This document shows positions 4,786 through 6,899 of a stretch of DNA of 6,899 nucleotides, piece by piece. Where the stretch lies: the NCBI GenBank assembly GCA_959020035.1, contig CAUEQX010000097.1, forward strand, positions 1-6,899, read 5' to 3'. The stretch is from an uncultured Collinsella sp. (GTDB taxonomy: Bacteria > Actinomycetota > Coriobacteriia > Coriobacteriales > Coriobacteriaceae). Every line of letters begins with the position of its first letter. Position 1 is the first letter of the stretch. The translations under genes and the position numbers were made by a program. The notes under the pieces are model-generated. The model did not search any database. It was not told the DNA's origin and saw only the letters and a program-made list of their open reading frames with translations.

Positions 4786-6768
4786 TTATGCTCCATTCCG
4801 TGCATGCTCGGACTCAAACTCTTCAATCGCCGCCATAAACTGCTCGCCAAAGGCGTCGGCCTTTTTCTCGCCGATGCCGTTGACCTGGATAAGCTCGTCG
4901 CGCGTCTGTGGGCGTAGGCGGCACAGGCCGCGCAGGGCCTTGTCGGAAAAGACCATGTACGGCGCCATCTCCAGCTCCGTCGAGATCTCCTTGCGGAGGG
5001 CACGCAGGCGCTCGAACAGCTCGGCATCGTCGCCAACACGCGGGCGCTGATCCAGCTCGGCCTCCTCGCGCAGCAGATCGACGGCGCGGCGGGCGCGGGC
5101 CGAGGCCTTGCGCTTGGACGCACGACGCTTAACGGTAAAGGCAAACACCTCGTCCTCGACCTCGCCGGCGCGCGGGCCCAGTCCCACGACCGGGTACTGC
5201 CCCTGCGAGGTAGCCAAATAGCCGCGCCCGCACAGCTGCCCGATGATGTCCTTAATGCGTCCGACCGATTCGCTCGACAGCTCACCGTAGCCGCGGTCCT
5301 CGTCCAGATGCATCTGGCGAATGCGCTCGGTGTTGCCGCCGTGGAGCACGTCGGCGATCAGCGACTTGCCAAAGCGCATGGGGCGCGTGGCCACATAGCG
5401 CACGGCGGCGCGGGCCATGTCGGTGACGTCCTCGACCTCGAACTGCGTGAGGCAATTGCTGCAGTTGCCGCAGCCCTCGGCGTCATCCGTGGCGGTGGCG
5501 CCCGCACCAGCCGCAGCAGCATGCTCGGCCGCGGCCTCGTCGCCAAAGTAGCGCAGCATGTATTCGCGCAGACAGCCGGTGGTATTACAGTAGCCCTCCA
5601 TCTGGCTGAGCAGGCGATATCGATTCTGGAGTGCCCACGCGCGCTGCTCATCGTCAAGCGCCTCGTCGGCAGCGTCGCCGCGATCGATCAAAAAGCGGCG
5701 CATGCGAAAATCGTTGCCGTTCCACAGCAAATGGCAGCTGGCCGGGTCGCCATCGCGACCGGCGCGGCCCGCCTCCTGGTAGTAGGCCTCGATGCTCTCG
5801 GGCACGTTGTTATGGATCACGTAGCGCACGTTAGGCTTGTCGATACCCATGCCAAAGGCGTTGGTGGCAACCATCACCTGGGTATCGTCGTCGATAAAGG
5901 CGCGCTGGCTTTGACGACGGGCGTCGTTGCCCATGCCGGCATGGTAGCGGCCAACGCGAATGCCGCTGGGGCCCAGCGCCTCGGCAAGCTCACCTGCCAG
6001 CGCATCGACCGTCTTGCGGGTCGAGCAATACACGATGCCGCTCTCGCTCGAATGCGCAATCACATAGTCGCGCACCCACGCGGCCTTGGCCTTGTCGCCC
6101 ATCTCCTCGCAGCCAAAGTAGAGGTTCTTGCGATCGAAGCCCGTCACCACCGTCGCGGGGTTTTGCAGGCCGAGCATCTGCTGAATGTCCGCACGCACGC
6201 GCTCGGTCGCCGTGGCGGTAAAGGCCGCCACGATGGGGCGCTGCGGCAGGGAATCGATGAACTCGCGAATCTGCAGGTAGGCGGGGCGGAAATCCTGGCC
6301 CCATTGACTCACGCAGTGGGCCTCGTCAATGGCCACGAGCGGCACGCCAATGCCGGCAGAACTCGCGGCCTCCTGCGCAAAGGCTAAAAAGCGCGGCTCG
6401 AGCAAGCGCTCGGGCGCCACGTACATAAGCTGGTAGCGGCCCTCGCGCGCCCGATTGAGCACGGTGTTTTGCTGGGCCGGAGTAAGACTGGAGTTGAGAT
6501 AGCTGGGCCGCGCGCCCGCCGCAAGCAACGCACGGGTCTGGTCCTCCATAAGCGACAGCAGCGGACTCACCACAAAGGTGATGCCGGGCAGCATGAGCGC
6601 GGGCACCTGGTAGCAAATGGACTTGCCGGCGCCCGTGGGCATAACACCCAGCGCATCGCGACCGGCAAGGATCGCATCGACCATGCGGTCCTGTCCCGGG
6701 CGAAACGAGGTGTAGCCAAAATAGGCGCCGAGCGTGTCGAGCGCCATCTGCTGCATGTTATCGGTCAT
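4786..6768 (-). CDS. recQ: ATP-dependent 3'-5' DNA helicase RecQ
   Basis: 660 residues with the full bacterial RecQ layout. Helicase core: Walker A TGAGKS (45-50), DEAH (148-151), FTATAT (183-188) and arginine-finger motif QEAGRAGRDG (331-340). Zinc module: Cys399, Cys433, Cys436 and Cys439. An RQC winged helix lies at about 441-545 and an HRDC domain at about 577-655 with GIGEKKADAFG. It unwinds DNA for recombination and replication-fork repair. It is about 50 residues longer than E. coli RecQ (about 610). The extra length comes partly from an Ala-rich insertion of about 17 residues inside the zinc module (411-430), and partly from a basic RQC-HRDC linker (KRRASKRKASARARR, 547-561). In the aromatic-rich loop, QWGQDFRP has Gln158 where E. 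coli has His156. The start has a modest site (TTAGGA); Met5 or Met8 are possible alternatives. The regulator gene follows 2 bp downstream. Confidence 0.97.
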   Translation of the reverse strand: MTDNMQQMALDTLGAYFGYTSFRPGQDRMVDAILAGRDALGVMPTGAGKSICYQVPALMLPGITFVVSPLLSLMEDQTRALLAAGARPSYLNSSLTPAQQNTVLNRAREGRYQLMYVAPERLLEPRFLAFAQEAASSAGIGVPLVAIDEAHCVSQWGQDFRPAYLQIREFIDSLPQRPIVAAFTATATERVRADIQQMLGLQNPATVVTGFDRKNLYFGCEEMGDKAKAAWVRDYVIAHSSESGIVYCSTRKTVDALAGELAEALGPSGIRVGRYHAGMGNDARRQSQRAFIDDDTQVMVATNAFGMGIDKPNVRYVIHNNVPESIEAYYQEAGRAGRDGDPASCHLLWNGNDFRMRRFLIDRGDAADEALDDEQRAWALQNRYRLLSQMEGYCNTTGCLREYMLRYFGDEAAAEHAAAAGAGATATDDAEGCGNCSNCLTQFEVEDVTDMARAAVRYVATRPMRFGKSLIADVLHGGNTERIRQMHLDEDRGYGELSSESVGRIKDIIGQLCGRGYLATSQGQYPVVGLGPRAGEVEDEVFAFTVKRRASKRKASARARRAVDLLREEAELDQRPRVGDDAELFERLRALRKEISTELEMAPYMVFSDKALRGLCRLRPQTRDELIQVNGIGEKKADAFGEQFMAAIEEFESEHARNGA

Positions 6769-6799
6769 GGTTTCCTAACGTCCAAGTCATCTGCCGCCG

Positions 6800-6805
6800 A
6801 TTATA
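6800..6805 (-). promoter_or_regulatory. Candidate -10 box of recQ
   Basis: A perfect TATAAT on the minus strand lies 31 bp before the recQ ATG. The region 16-18 bp upstream is GC-rich and has no good -35, and there is no extended -10 TGn. Transcription would start near 6793, giving a leader of about 25 nt. Confidence 0.5.
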
Positions 6806-6871
6806 CGCCGCCACGCGGACCGATGCCGCACGGCTGTCGGCCACGGGCAACGCAATCCAAAAGGAACGAGC

Positions 6872-6899
6872 GTGGGATTTTTGGACACTTTCCCAACGG
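6872..6899 (+). CDS. Possible start of a divergent gene, cut by the window end
   Basis: AAAAGGA (6859-6865) followed after 6 nt by GTG 6872 opens a frame reading VGFLDTFPT to the window edge. The Shine-Dalgarno spacing is good, and an MGF(L/F)D-type start is common in bacterial proteins, but only nine codons are visible. Function cannot be assigned, and it may be chance. Confidence 0.35.

Noticed and set aside
5308..6387. Plus-strand frame of about 360 codons opposite recQ
   Set aside because: Ala/His/Val-rich shadow with no domains; recQ motifs on the other strand are complete.

Overview
The window is GC-rich bacterial chromosome with tight gene packing, good Shine-Dalgarno sites and no phage, IS, CRISPR, rRNA or tRNA. 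Gene content and protein style (MetA-type homoserine acyltransferase, an L-2-hydroxyacid dehydrogenase of the LDH family, a FrlB-like sugar deglycase, a long RecQ) suggest a fermentative, gut-associated high-GC Gram-positive. A Coriobacteriia member such as Collinsella is my best guess, but that is inference and was not confirmed by any search.

Layout, left to right: (1) 47-643 (+), 5-formyltetrahydrofolate cyclo-ligase. (2) 668-1594 (-), MetA, convergent with gene 1 and 24 bp away; residue Glu111 predicts acetyl-CoA rather than succinyl-CoA as donor. (3) 1595-1805, a divergent intergenic region carrying a good promoter for the next gene. (4) 1806-2783 (+), an L-2-hydroxyacid dehydrogenase of the LDH/MDH fold, closer to L-2-hydroxyisocaproate dehydrogenase than to true lactate dehydrogenase, followed by a strong intrinsic terminator at 2830-2866. 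(5) 2915-3883 (-), a two-SIS-domain protein resembling fructoselysine-6-phosphate deglycase (FrlB). (6) 3884-4027, a leader and regulatory region with two pairs of 10-bp tandem repeats and an inverted repeat. (7) 4028-4783 (-), a GntR/HutC regulator with a UTRA sensor domain. (8) 4786-6768 (-), RecQ helicase, whose stop codon lies 2 bp before the regulator's ATG. (9) 6769-6899, the recQ promoter region and possibly the first codons of a divergent gene.

How they work together: recQ, the regulator gene and the deglycase gene all run leftward. The first two look translationally coupled, while the deglycase has its own probable promoter with repeated candidate operators. The simplest model is that the GntR/UTRA protein senses a sugar phosphate and represses the deglycase gene, as in frl and other amino-sugar loci. 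The kinase and transporter expected in an frl operon are absent here. The folate enzyme, MetA and the dehydrogenase are metabolic neighbours with no evident operon link.

Most of the window is ordinary core metabolism and repair. I see no convincing undescribed multi-gene system. The most interesting part is the regulatory region 3913-4018 and the isolated regulator-deglycase pair attached to recQ.
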